NCBI GenBank assembly: GCA_015680905.1
Contig: CM027384.1
Coordinates: forward strand, 69,757,001 to 69,821,000
Length of the DNA stretch: 64,000 nt
Reading direction: 5' to 3'
DNA from: Coptis chinensis
Taxonomy: Eukaryota; Streptophyta; Magnoliopsida; Ranunculales; Ranunculaceae
Below, piece by piece: positions 1-10,947 of the stretch. The notes beneath the pieces were generated by a model. The model was not told where the DNA came from and made no database searches. It saw only the letters and a list, made by a program, of their open reading frames with translations. Both the position numbers and the translations under genes were made by a program. Position 1 is the first letter of the stretch, and each line of letters starts with the position of its first letter.

Positions 1-565
1 CATGACTCTCCAATTTGTCCAGCTGATGTGGAATCGAGCCAGGAGCTGAAATGATATTCCAGAGATGAAATATTAGTTCAACTCCTTATGCTAGTGCTAT
101 GCGGCTTAGAGATGTGGGCATGCGCTAGGGATCAATACTCGACGTCGTCTCCAAACACGAGACGAATTAGAGATGTAGTGATGTGGTAATATAAACTGTT
201 GAAAAATGATTCTTGCATGAGTATGACTAACTCTCTATCTGTTTCTCCATCTTTGTTTACCTACATATAAATCACCGTAGTAATTTACATTATTTGCATT
301 ACCGTTAATTTAATTAAAGCCAACTAAAAAACCTAAAATCCTACTCACCAAAAGTTGTAATTCCAGTTGTGAACCTTTCCGAGCCCTAAGGTTTGGACGA
401 TCCCTTACTCGACCTATCCTACCAAACCCACGTGAGTAAGGTAACTTGACTAAAACGAACGACTAAACGGACTTTGGACTTTGGACTTTGGTCTTCGGAC
501 TTCGGACTGTGGACCTCGGACTTAATCAAGAAAACCAATAAACGTACAATTAAAAGTTTTTATCA
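1..565 (+). repeat. Element A 5' LTR, 3' part only
   Basis: Direct repeat of 16082-16648 with about a dozen substitutions and one short indel (an extra GACTTC-type unit in the 3' copy). It ends in TTTTTATCA, two bases before the PBS. About 1.2 kb of this LTR lies left of the window. Confidence 0.93.
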
Positions 566-567
566 AA

Positions 568-579
568 TGGCGCCGCTGC
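568..579 (+). other. Element A primer binding site
   Basis: TGGCGCCGCTGC follows the LTR end after two bases. It is complementary to the 3' end of plant tRNA-Asp apart from one position, as in Athila and Tat elements. Confidence 0.85.
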
Positions 580-1807
580 ACGCCGAAGGACTCTGGATTT
601 AACATAATAACTGGAACACATCACGTAAAACCCCCTCCCCTACCTCTTCATTTTTTTTTATTTCCATTTCTTTTGCAATACTAACGTATTACGTACCTAT
701 TTGCCCTAACTTTTTCTACTAACAAATATCTGTGAACCAAGTCTTGTTTATTTTCATTAGCACAGTCTAAGTATTCCGTAGGAACTTGAAGTACTGAACA
801 TACAAAAGAGTCTCGGACGAGACTAAATTAGTAGTGCACGAGACTAACCTGGAGAATCAACACTCGGTTTTCAGGTACAGGCCACTTTCCTTTTCAGTAC
901 TCTTTTGGACTCTTTGGTCTTGTTTTTCCAGTAAGTTCACGAGCTCGGGAGTTAGTTCGATCGTTGTACAAGGAATCGCGGGACGCCAGGTTTCAAATTC
1001 TTAAACTCCTCAAACTTTGTCGAGGATATTATTTGGTTATTACTATAACCTGTTTTACCTTGCATGTTTGTGTGTTGGCATAAGAACTTTTTGCATATAA
1101 ATGTGGTTTGTCATTACATCTTCACGTTAACACGATTAATATGATTCGAATATATTTGGATGTATGTGTAGTTTCAAACCACCTGCTTAGAATATTTTTG
1201 TATGTGTATATTACATCAATTCACGTACGCGGTATTCATTTGTATGAGTTCGTTCTCGACATTCCCCTAGCTCACATTTAAGTTGCACGTATCAATAGCT
1301 ATAGATTATTGCATGCGTAGGACACATTTCTATTCACATAGATTTGTATATGTAGACTTCCTGTGTAAAACTAGCATGTGTGAATTGTATGTTTAGTTTC
1401 TATTTTGACATCTATCATTTTTAATTGCTTGTTTGGTAATCACGTCTCCATAATACATTAATTACGTAAACTAAAAAAATAAAAAATCCTAATAATTAAA
1501 ATTTCATCTTAATCATCTTAATAACACCCCGCATAATACACCATCATAAATCATCATCCTATTCTATGAGTGCCTAGGAAACTTGAAAAAAATTGAGGTT
1601 GCCTAATTAAGGAACGTGCTAGCACGAACAACCTCCCTCAATTCTCTCAGGTGACCTGGCTGCTGGAATATTCACACGTTATCCTAGCTTATCTGCTCAA
1701 GTTAGCAACATCTCAGGAAGATGTGCTTCACCTCCCTCTTTCCTTAATTCTAAAACCTCCAGTCATAATTCCTTCCTTATGAGCCTTAAATTAAAATTTA
1801 TATTTAT
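580..1807 (+). other. Element A untranslated leader
   Basis: About 1.2 kb between PBS and gag without a convincing ORF. It is AT-rich, with short scattered pyrimidine tracts. Long leaders are usual in Athila-type elements. I see no further structure. Confidence 0.6.
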
Positions 1808-3600
1808 ATGAGACTACGGTCTGGTAAACATAAGGAATTAGAACTTACATATCATCGTCGAAAATACAATAAACAACTGCTTATGCTATCTCCTAGACAT
1901 AGTTCCTCCTCTGTAAACCAACCTCGTCAAACATCTCCGTTGCCGTCATCTCCCTTAATTATGTCCCAGGAAAATCCCACAGTCGAGAAACCCCTTTCAG
2001 ATTTCTATACTGCCTTACAAGAAGGACCTGCTTCTTGCATTAAACTCGATGCTATTGTAGGTGATTTTTGAATTCCGCCAAACATTTTCGGTTTGTTACC
2101 TGTTTACCATGGTCTAGACCATGAAAAATCATACAATCACCTTCATCGGATGCAACAAGTAGTCACCACTTTCCGCCATCCGACTATTACCAACGAACAA
2201 GTCTTGCTTAGGTTGTTTCCCTTCACCTTAGCTGATAAAGCTTCAGTTTGGCTCACAGGCGAAGCGCCGCAATCCATTGACACATGGGCCAAACTTGTAC
2301 AAGCATTCATGATAAAGTTCTATACTCAGAAGAAAACTACAGAAATGCTTCAAAAGATTCAATTCTTTCGCCAGCACCCCCAGAAATCCTTTTCGGAAGC
2401 ATGGAGCAGATTTACTAATTTGCTTCTCGAATGTCCCAATCATCAACTCGACACCGCTGTATTAGTCCGTTCATTCTTTAATGGTCTCTCTGACTATCAA
2501 AAGGAAACCTTAGATATCATGAACGGCGGTTGTTTCATGGACAAATGCCATTGAAGCATATAATTTTCTTGAGAAACAGGCTTCATGAAGCACCCATTGG
2601 GGAAACACTGATTCTTCCAGATCTTCTAAAGACACTCCTACCAAAGTTACGTCTATGTTCGAGGTCAAACCCGATCCGGAATTAAAAACTCTAATCGAGT
2701 CCCTAAACAAAAGGTCGATGCTCTTTTCGGTACAAGTAAATGATCAAAACCCAAAAAGTCATGGTGCCAATGCTTCCCCATGTTCTCTTTGCTTAAGTCC
2801 CGAAAGCACGCCCGATTCTTATTGTCCTTTGGTATACGAGTGACCTCCCCAACCTTCTGAAGAGGCTTGTGCTTTCAACATCCCTAATGCACCTTGGCGA
2901 CAACATCCGAATTTAGCTTGGAAACCCCCTGCCCAACAACAAGCTCCTCCGGGTGTCAACAACGTTCCTCTACGACCACCCGTGAACTACAATTCCTATC
3001 GTCAAGGAAATCCTCCGCAATTCCAGCAAGGGCAAAGTAATTTTCCCAACAATGCAAATATAGGGTACCAAAACAACCGCAACCTTGTTCCTGCTAATTA
3101 AGGATATGGCTACCAAAATCAACCCGTAAATAATAACCGTGAACTAGTTCTGTTTGCTCTCTTTGGTACAATCCACAGCCGATAAAATAGCTAAAACTTT
3201 TCTGACATACATGAATCAACAAAATCAAATCCTAGCTTCTATCCAATAGTCTCTTCAGCTATTAGCTCAGGATAAAAGTCGAAAGGGCGTGTTCCCTGAC
3301 CAAGCAGTTCCAAACCCTAAGCCTACAAACACTGCCTTTGAACTCAACAATGCACTAGGATCTAGTAATCCAAGCCAGGGTGAGGTAAATGCCATTACCA
3401 CTCTTTGTTCTGGCCGAACCATCGACAATAAAATACGTATGCCAGACGAGGAATAGACAAAAACCACGGCTGCAGTCCTTCCAACTCCTACCTCGCAACC
3501 TATAACGGACGAAGTTGTGCCTTCCAATTCTACACCCACGTCCCTAGGGAAAGACGCCACTGATCCTTATGCGCGATTCCGCCCAAAAGCTCCGTTCCTT
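1808..3600 (+). pseudogene. Element A gag region (fossil)
   Basis: Encodes remnants of the capsid-type Gag (retrotransposon gag domain). The recognisable core lies at about 2090-2540, with LLPVYHGLDHEKSYNHL, RLFPFTLADKASVWL and the QKSFSEAWSRFTNLLLECP stretch, all hallmarks of Athila/Calypso Gag. A glutamine-, asparagine- and proline-rich stretch follows at about 2860-3250, then a linker with an ITTL.SGR motif and the DPYARFRPKAPF segment leading to protease. The start at 1808 (MRLRSGK) resembles the start of gag in related elements. The region is broken at several places. Confidence 0.85.
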
Positions 3601-3639
3601 GCCCGTTTGGTAAAGAACAAACGTGACGAACATTTCGAT

Positions 3640-4441
3640 GAGATCCGTGAAACCTTCAAAAATTTGACCATAAACTTACCTTTCCTAGATGCGCTTAAGC
3701 ATTTACCCAAGCATGCCAAGTTTTTGAAGGACATGTGCACCACCAAACGGCGCGTCGAATGTTCCTCAACAAGCGTTTCTCAGCGAGCGGTTTCCCTCGA
3801 TTACCACTACCAATGGTGTGGTAAAGTACAAGGACCTGTGTCGAATTAACCGTACCATGCACGGCGACAAGTATACCGCTACCACACTTTTAGACCTAGG
3901 TGCCAGTGTTAACCTACTTCCCTACTACTTATTTAAGCAGTTAGATCTTCATGAATTAAAACCTACCAATATGACTCTGCAACTCACGGATCACTCCATC
4001 AAGTACCCAAAAGGTATAGTAGAGAACGTCATAGTCAAGGTCCAAGATTTTTACTACCCAGTTGATTTTGTCATTCTAGATACTGAAGTGGCCTGTGACT
4101 CCATTCCTATCATCTTGGGACGTCCTTTTCTTGCAACTGCTAACACTCTCATAAATTGTCGGGACGGTTCAATGACATTGTCTTCTGGGAACCTTTCTAT
4201 CAAACTCAACGTGTTCAAATTAATGAAACAATTTCCCGATCCTATAATGGAGGGCGAGATTAGCTTGGTTGATAGTCTGGAACATGATTATTTTACAAAC
4301 TCTTTTCCCCCAGACGAGATACACCAATTTCTTTCTTTTGATAATCCTGAGTTTGACGATGACTCATACATAAAGGATGTCCACGCATTATTAGAGTTAG
4401 TACCACTATTTGATCCTACTGCTGCGTTGCAAACTGATTAA
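3640..4441 (+). pseudogene. Element A protease region (fossil)
   Basis: Retropepsin-type aspartic protease. The upstream part carries FDEIRETFKNLTINLPFLDAL and LPKHAKFLKD, conserved before the protease in this lineage. The catalytic motif reads LLDLGASVNLLPYYLF at about 3890-3940, and the second half contains VILDTEVACDSIPIILGRPFLATANTL. After the domain comes an acidic linker (EHDYFTNSFPPDEIHQFLSF) that leads into RT. Confidence 0.88.
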
Positions 4442-4474
4442 GAAGAACCGGATTCGCTCTTTTCCCTTGAAGAG

Positions 4475-5923
4475 ATGATCCCTCACGAATCCTTGATCCC
4501 CAATCCTCCAACTCCGGATTTAAAACCTCTACTCTCTAATTTGAAGTACGTGCATCTCGATCTCGATGGTAGTCACCCTATAATAATTTCTGCTCACTTG
4601 ACTACCGACGAAGATGCACGTTTGATTCATGTCATTCGTGAATACCGCTCCGCTATCGAATGGTCCTTAGATGATATCAAGGGAATAGACCCTAGCATAT
4701 GCACGCATCGCATACATCTTGATGACGACACAAAGACATCGGGAGAACCACAACGCCGCCTTAATCCCGCCATGAAGGAAGTGGTGAGAGAGGAAGTTTT
4801 ACGTTTACTTGATGCGGGTATCATATACCCTATCTCTGATAGTGATTGGGTTAGTCCTGTCCACATTGTTCCCAAAAAGTCCGGCATTCAAGTTGTACAA
4901 AATGAAAATGGTGGGTGCATCTCCACTCGCATTCCATTAAAATGGAGAATTTGCATAAACTATCGCAAACTTAATGCTAGAACACGTAAAGATCACTTCC
5001 CTCTCCCATTCATTGACCAGATGATAGAACGTTTAGCCGGTCATGCTTACTACTGTTTTCTTGATGGCTATTTCGGATACTTCCAAATTGTCATCGATCC
5101 CACCGATCAAGAAAAGACAACTTTCATGTGTCTTTTGGTCTTTGTATACAGATGAATGCCTTTTGGTCTTTGTAATGCCCCAGGCACCTTCCAACGCTGC
5201 ATGCTTCACATTTTCAGTGATATGGTGGAACGTCATATGGAAGTCTTCATGGACGATTTTTCCATCTATGGAAATTCCTTTGACAACTGCCTATCCAACC
5301 TTTCTAAAGTATTAACACGTTGCGAAGAGAAAAATCTGGTACTCAATTGGGAGAAGTGTCATTTCATGATTACCAAAGGACTTGTTCTAGGTCATATTGT
5401 TTCGAAAGACGGGACGGAGGTTGATAAAGCTAAAATTGTTAAAATTGCTTTGCTACCTTTCCCACGTACAATTTGTGATATCCGTGCCTTTTTAGGCCAC
5501 GCTGGGTTTTACAGGAGATTCATTCAGGATTTTTCTAAAATTGCTCGACCTTTAACCAATCTCCTGCTTAAGGATGCAGTATTCGACTTCAATTTCAATT
5601 GCAAACAAGCTTTTGATACTCTAAAAACCACTCTGACTACCGCTCCTATCATTCAACCCCCTGATTGGTCCCAACCATTCGAACTAATGTGTGACGCTAG
5701 CGACTTTGCTATTGGTGCCGTACTAGGCCAACGACGTGATGACAAACCCATTGTCATTTACTACGCTAGTAAAACTTTTAATGACGCTCAACATAATTAC
5801 ACAACAACTGAGAAAGAGTTCCTAGCTGTTGTCTATGCCTTGGATAAGTTTCGCCCTTACCTAGTTGGAACATTCACAATCGTATATATTGACCATGCCG
5901 CACCGGTACTTTACTTACTCTAA
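4475..5923 (+). pseudogene. Element A reverse transcriptase and RNase H (fossil)
   Basis: RT palm and fingers: LNPAMKEVVREEVLRLLDAG, SPVHIVPKKSG, WRICINYRKLNA, FPLPFIDQM, MPFGLCNAPGTFQRCM and the catalytic block VFMDDFSIYG at about 5245-5275. The connection follows with DIRAFLGHAGFYRRFI. RNase H starts at about 5680 with LMCDASDFAIGAVLGQ and continues with YYASKTFNDAQ and TTEKEFLAVVYALDKFRPYL. Motif order and spacing are those of Ty3/gypsy Pol. The FMDD form of the catalytic box is usual in Athila. Confidence 0.92.
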
Positions 5924-5929
5924 AAAGGG

Positions 5930-7411
5930 ACTTAAAACAACGATTGTTCCGCTGGATCCTTCTCTTGCAAGAATTCACCCTGGAAATCAAAGACAAGAAA
6001 GGAACCGAAAATGTCGTGGCCGACCATTTATCAAGGCTGGTTGGTGACATTGATAGTGATTCTGAAGCCATCTGTGATTCCTTCCCGCATCTAATATTTG
6101 TACTTTAGTTTCTCATCTCCATGGTGCGGATATCGTTAACTACCTAGTTCCGAGGAAGTTCCTTCCTCTTGGTCACGCCCCGATCATAAAAGTTCTTATC
6201 CATCGTAAAATATTATTTTTAGGATGACCCCTACCTCTTTAAGTATTGTTCCGACCAACTCATTAAATTTGCTGCATTCCGATGGGAGCACACCGACGTA
6301 TTATCCTTTTGCCATGAACAATCTTGCGGAGGTCATTTCAGTGGAAAGAAAACTGCGGCCAAGGTATTACAATGTGGTTTTTACTGGCCTACCCTTTTTC
6401 GCAATGCACACAAATATTGTATAGCTTGCATTCGTTGTCAGCACCTAGGTCGAATTACCAAACGAAATATGATGCCCCTAAATCCTATCTTGATTGTAGA
6501 AATTTTTGATGTTTGGGGCATTGATTTTATGCGACCTTTCCCTATTTCTCAAGGTTTTCTATACATTTTAGTCGCTGTAGACTATGTGTCCAAATGGATT
6601 GAGGCACTCGCATGTCGCTCAAATGACCATAAGACCGTCGTGAAATTTGTTAAAGAAAATATTTTCTCTCGTTTTGGTGTCCCCAAAGCTATCATCAGTG
6701 ATGGGGGTACACATTTTTGTAATAAATTTTTTTGGGTTTTTAATGAAGAAATATGAAGTTACTCACAAGGTTGCTACTCCATATCACCCACAAATGAGTG
6801 GCTAAGTGGAAGTCTCCAACAGAAAGATAAAGTCTATTCTGGAGAAAACTGTCAACCCATCAAGAAAGGACTGGTCTCTCCGCTTATCGGATGCCTTGTG
6901 GGCATACCGAACAGTATTTAAGACACCTATAGGGATGTCTCCTTACCGCATTGTTTTTGGAAAACCTTGTCATCTGCCAGTTGAACTTGAGCATCGTGCC
7001 CTTTGGGCCATCAAAAGCCTCAATTATAATATCATTGAGGCAGGTGAGAAGCGAAAACTGCAATTAAATGAGCTTGAGGAGATTCGGAGTGATGCTTATG
7101 ATCTCTCGAAATCCTACAAAGCTAATATGAAAAGAGTGCACGACAAACACATTTTGCGTAAGGATTTTAAAATTGGCCAAAAAGTTTTTTCTTGTCTGAC
7201 TCAGATTACACATTTTTCCGGTAAATTGAAAACACGATGGTCTGGTCCTTTCATTGTGTCAGCTGTGAAACATTATGGGGCAATCTCTTTGCTTAATCCA
7301 CAAGATAACAGTGAATTTCAAGTCAATGGACAACGCCTAAAACATTACCATGAATTATGCTCACCAGATGTTGAACAGACTCTTCTTCAGGATCTGGTCT
7401 ACACAGACTAG
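5930..7411 (+). pseudogene. Element A integrase (fossil)
   Basis: The zinc-binding H/C region is visible at about 6310-6450 (CHEQSCGGHF, CIRCQHLGRI). The catalytic core runs from about 6510 (DVWGIDFMRPFP, SKWIEALACRSNDHKTV, FGVPKAIISDGGTHFCN) to the glutamate-side segment [16 protein letters not shown] near 6810. The C-terminal part contains [36 protein letters not shown] and the GPFIV chromo-like beta region, then ends near [12 protein letters not shown] at 7411. A hairpin begins ten bases after this end. Confidence 0.9.
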
Positions 7412-7421
7412 ATGTTTCGTT

Positions 7422-7458
7422 TGGCGTACTCAATCTTGTTTCTATAGAGGGTACGCCA
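7422..7458 (+). other. Post-pol hairpin in element A
   Basis: Perfect 8-bp stem TGGCGTAC/GTACGCCA (7422-7429 with 7451-7458) and a 21-nt loop, starting ten nucleotides after the end of the integrase region. An equivalent hairpin with a compensating base-pair change lies at the same place in element E (45441-45478). A related one occurs after the tail ORF of B (26788-26825). Confidence 0.6.
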
Positions 7459-8377
7459 TTTTAGTAGCCGGGCCATCTTCTATCTTATGATCTCCATAGT
7501 TCTTTGAAGTGTGTAGTTGCAAGTGCTGGAACCTTAGTCCACGAAAATTCTATTTCAGAACTGAGTATAAATGTCTTCTGCAACATGAGCAAACGTGCTT
7601 TTCGGTAAACGATGGGTACCTAAAATTTCACCTCCTTCCTTCTCTTCCCTTTTCTACTCTCTACCTCGCGAACTTCAGCTAATCATTTGGTGTAAGTCTC
7701 ACTCATCACGAATAGGGAATGGTCGTAGTACTTTTGCTCGTAAACGACGTGCGCGAAGGATAGGCTGGTGTATGCATTGTCAAACACCCTTCTGTCTAGG
7801 TCTTGACTTTCTATCCGATACTAGCTAGTTTAAAGTATACTTTTGTCTGACACCAGCTGCGCAAGATAATCTTCGTCGTCGCGCCGTTTCTCCCACAGGT
7901 TGGGATTCGTCTTGAGAATCTGACGTTAAAAGACTCGATTCGTCTTGAGAATCTGACGTTAAAAGAATCGACTCGTCTTGAGGATCTGACATTAAAAGAC
8001 TCACCTTGTAGATATGTTTATATTGTTGCCTTTTCCCTTTGCATTAAGTTTTGCACATGAGATTCGTGTCCAACCTCAGATGTCGCATACTTGGAACACA
8101 AACGGGCAATGGATTCCACCAGAACAACCCTAGAATTGGTTACTTTAAGTTCCCTTGGGGTGGTTTGAGGATAGCCGTATGTAATAAGGGCAATTTTATT
8201 AGACCGTAACGCGTACGGTCCAGGATGGTACCGTCCTGCCCCTAACCCCATAATACATAAAGGTAAAGCCACAGTCTGGCTAGATTGGATTCACTCCAGA
8301 GCTGACATGACAGTTGTCTATGATTTAAGATGGTGACTCTTCTGGACATCCAGTGTTCTTCACGTATATCTCCCTTG
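7459..8377 (+). other. Post-pol spacer of element A, conserved in E but without a clear ORF
   Basis: Apart from the 33-bp modules I see no coding domain. The stretch from about 8150 to 8360 aligns by eye with the reverse strand at about 44560-44780 in element E, for example GGATGGTACCGTCCTGC, the CACAGTCTGGCT block and CATGACAGTTG. The conservation suggests either a shared control region or an old, degraded reading frame. Confidence 0.5.
7905..8003 (+). repeat. Three tandem 33-bp modules in element A
   Basis: Three copies of a 33-bp unit with core GAATCTGACGTTAAAAGACT, differing from each other by one to four bases. The same module is found after the pol-position ORF in E (two tandem copies), B (two separated copies) and C (one copy). 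Confidence 0.88.
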
Positions 8378-8387
8378 TATATAAATA
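8378..8387 (+). promoter_or_regulatory. TATA box upstream of ORF-i
   Basis: TATATAAATA in a stretch leading to ORF-i at about 8857. It is a strong plant TATA match, but the distance to the ATG is long (about 470 bp), so assignment to ORF-i is an inference. Confidence 0.45.
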
Positions 8388-8853
8388 AAACCCTTGTTCA
8401 TAAATAAAACACTCTCCTTCTTTTCAAAAAAACTCTTGTGACATTTGAGAATGACTCATACAATTGGATAGCATTTTTCGTGTTGATCATTTTGATATCT
8501 CATTCATCCAATTCGGAGTCCAAACGAGTCGTGGGTAAGCGTTTAGTTGTTTTAGGCTTAAATCGGGTTTTTGGCTTGATTTGGGCTTCGGAAATTTTTT
8601 GGCCCAACCAAAATATCGAAATCTCGGGCCCTTTAAACTCGACAAAGCCGACCACACGTGTCACCATCACCCACTTTGTCTTCCCAAATTTCTAGATCTT
8701 GCCCCCTCTCGTTTAAGTCTCGCACGAGACAGGCCCACGTTATATCCAGGTCTCGCGTGAGACTCTTACGACTCCAACCAAAATTCCCTTCCGTCAGCAA
8801 GTCCCATTTCTCCCCCTTATCATAAATCAATAGCCAGCCTCTCCCTAAGACCA

Positions 8854-10020
8854 GTGATGGCCGGAAACAGGCGAATTTGTGTGGAGAATTTTTTTGGAAA
8901 TTTATTTGAAAACGGGATGTTTGCTCCATTCTTTGATAATGAAATTCACTCTAGAGGATGGGAGTACTTGTTATATGCTAATGGAGGGCTTTATTCCAAA
9001 GATTTGGTGATGAAATTCTACGACAATGGGAGCTTTAATGGCGACCATTTTTGGGTTACCGTCGAGGGTGTGCGCCACGAAATCACACCTGTTTTGCTCT
9101 CCGGGATCACGGGCATTCCTCTGGTCGACCACGTGCTGACTCAACAGCAGTCTGTGTACCCACGGACTTACAACCTAATGCTCAACACGCTAATCGAGGG
9201 AGAGTACAATATAGATGGGAAATGCGGCGTATCAGCGCTCGGTGTGATGGAACCGGTTGGCTGTGACTCAATGGCTGGGACTAAACGTCATTGGCACCTC
9301 GAAGCCCTCAGACATCAACAAGACCTTCCTCCACCTTCTCTGGATCCTCCAGGAGCGAAAGGGTAACTTATGCATCGTTACCTTTCTTTTTGATATTATT
9401 ACACATGCCACTTTTAGATCAGCCACTCTTGCTGCTCTGGTAACGTAAGTTATGATTACCTTGGGTTTTCTGTTCGCCACCCCGCTACTCCCTATACCAC
9501 AATATGAGAATATGCTTGTCTTCAAGAAATGCATACTGGACCCTTGGGAACCCACATCACCTAGGGCTGCCGAGCACGCTAGCGTAGGCTCATCTCACCC
9601 ACCCTACTTTGTTGAGACTGCCATGAGTAAGATGACCCAACCCATAGATGCCTTATGTGTTGTGAACAGTGGTTTGAGAGATATGTACACTCGCCAGGTA
9701 TCAATGAAACGTACCTTAGGCGAGTTAAGGACATATATGACCACTCGCCACGAGTCGATGACAGACAGCATGGGCGAATTCCAACAGGAAATGAGAGCTT
9801 CCATGACTGCATTTCAGGACCATATGCTTACTCGCCGAACCGGTTCAGTGAATGTTCATGGCGAAGATCGATTTCAGAGCTCGGTGATGGATACCGGGTG
9901 ATATCCAGGGAGCGGTTAGCCTCCACGGAGCTCGATCGCGACGACGTCGCGGGACTCCTGGTTCTTCTTCTGCAGCCCCCGAGGATTCTTTTGCAGCTCC
10001 TGAGGATCATCAGTAGCTAG
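8854..10020 (+). pseudogene. Element A extra ORF-i, Athila-type 'putative plant transposon protein' (fossil)
   Basis: The N-terminal half (about 8857-9360) has the pattern NLFENGMFAPFFDNEI, RGWEYLL, LYSKDLVMKFYDNG and FWVTVEGVRHEITP. This is shared by all the extra ORFs in the window and resembles the plant family annotated as putative plant transposon protein (from memory, Pfam Transposase_32). A second shared block with LHLLWILQERK follows near 9320-9360. The C-terminal part (about 9600-9870) is rich in M, Q, E and R and looks alpha-helical or coiled-coil. No signal peptide or membrane anchor is visible, so a classical envelope is not supported. The region has more than one break. Confidence 0.7.
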
Positions 10021-10119
10021 TTTATTTTTCCAGTCTTGTATAATATTTATGTCAGATATTTGTTTTACGTGTTTGCATTTCCAGCTTAATAGTAGGTTAT
10101 TTCCTAAAAATTTCTGCCT

Positions 10120-10240
10120 GGATATATTAGTTATATATAATATTATATTATATAGGTAGGAACATATATAATAATATTAGTAATAATAATTTATATATAT
10201 ATATATAAATATATATACATATATATTTTAGATGTCACAC
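10120..10240. repeat. AT-rich low-complexity tract
   Basis: About 120 bp almost wholly A and T, with TATATA runs and several overlapping inverted repeats, directly upstream of the AACGG cluster in element A. Confidence 0.8.
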
Positions 10241-10277
10241 TTAACAACAAACTTTACCGTAAACTAACGTTTTATTA

Positions 10278-10365
10278 AACGGTCAGAAAACGGTCATGAA
10301 AACGCACAAAAAACGGTCAGAAAACGGTCATGAAATCGCATCTAAAAACGGTCAGAAAACGGCAA
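10278..10365 (+). promoter_or_regulatory. Cluster of MSA-like (MYB3R) sites
   Basis: AACGGTCA occurs exactly at 10278, 10289, 10312, 10323 and 10347, and AACGGCAA at 10358: six AACGG cores on one strand within 88 bp. AACGGYYA is the core of the mitosis-specific activator element bound by plant MYB3R factors, which drives G2/M genes. A TATA box follows 10 bp after the last site. Site presence is seen; cell-cycle control is inferred. Confidence 0.65.
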
Positions 10366-10374
10366 TTTCCTTTC

Positions 10375-10382
10375 TATAAATA
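10375..10382 (+). promoter_or_regulatory. TATA box for the microORF
   Basis: TATAAATA just downstream of the AACGG cluster and about 98 bp before the ATG at 10480. Element E has the same order (AACGG, then TATAAATA, then the microORF) on the minus strand. Confidence 0.65.
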
Positions 10383-10479
10383 AGTTCAACACTTCCTCCA
10401 CATTCACTCATTTCATATTCTTCCCTCTACACTTCTTATTCTAAAAATTGTTTTTAGTCCGCTCTAAATTTCAAGCTTC

Positions 10480-10599
10480 ATGGATGCACTAGAAAAGTTT
10501 GAGCAGCGGCAAATTGAATATGCTACTCAAGTCTTCATGCTTGTTTGTTTCATTATAGTAATGTTGTTAATGTGGCATATAGTTCTATCTAATATTTAG
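10480..10599 (+). CDS. Conserved 39-codon membrane microORF in element A
   Basis: ATG to TAG, 39 residues. The N-terminus is charged (MDALEKFEQRQIEYATQ), followed by one hydrophobic stretch of about 20 residues (VFMLVCFIIVMLLMW) that fits a single membrane helix, and it ends in LSNI. The counterpart in element E (44119-44241, minus) shares the EKFE.QQ motif, the VFM...FI.V.LL hydrophobic core and the ending NI. Nothing of this size is normally annotated in Athila elements, and I know of no named family for it. It lies between ORF-i and ORF-ii with its own TATA box and MSA-like sites. A role as a small membrane peptide is inference. Confidence 0.6.
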   Translation: MDALEKFEQRQIEYATQVFMLVCFIIVMLLMWHIVLSNI

Positions 10600-10872
10600 G
10601 TTTGTATTTCATTCCCCGTATCATTATGTTGTGTTTCCATACCGTTGTACGTTCTTACATCTTATTGTGATAGTATATCTACATTTTCTTTGTCCTTCTA
10701 CTTACGCTATTTACGTAAAAAAATAAATAAATAAAAAGGGGCACTCCTTGTCACATGCCCCATTCTTCTCATCCACACTACATCCACTTTTGCGCATATC
10801 TTAGAAGATACACGTGGTCTAACTACCCTGTGACACCTCGATCCGTATCTTTTACATTTTCGGATTGGTGCC
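10600..10872 (+). other. Spacer between microORF and ORF-ii
   Basis: No ORF. It contains a short inverted repeat GGGGCA/TGCCCC at about 10738-10761. The stretch before 10873 acts as the candidate upstream region of ORF-ii. Confidence 0.4.
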
Positions 10873-10881
10873 TATTTATAA
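10873..10881 (+). promoter_or_regulatory. TATA box upstream of ORF-ii
   Basis: TATTTATAA lies 67 bp before the ATG at 10948, a normal distance for a plant promoter with a short leader. Element E has CATATAAATG at the matching place before its ORF-ii (43563-43572). Confidence 0.5.
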
Positions 10882-10947
10882 CAAGGATAGACACCTCAAA
10901 AATCTAACTTCCCTTTTTCCAATTTTTTTTTCACTACTCCATCTTTA

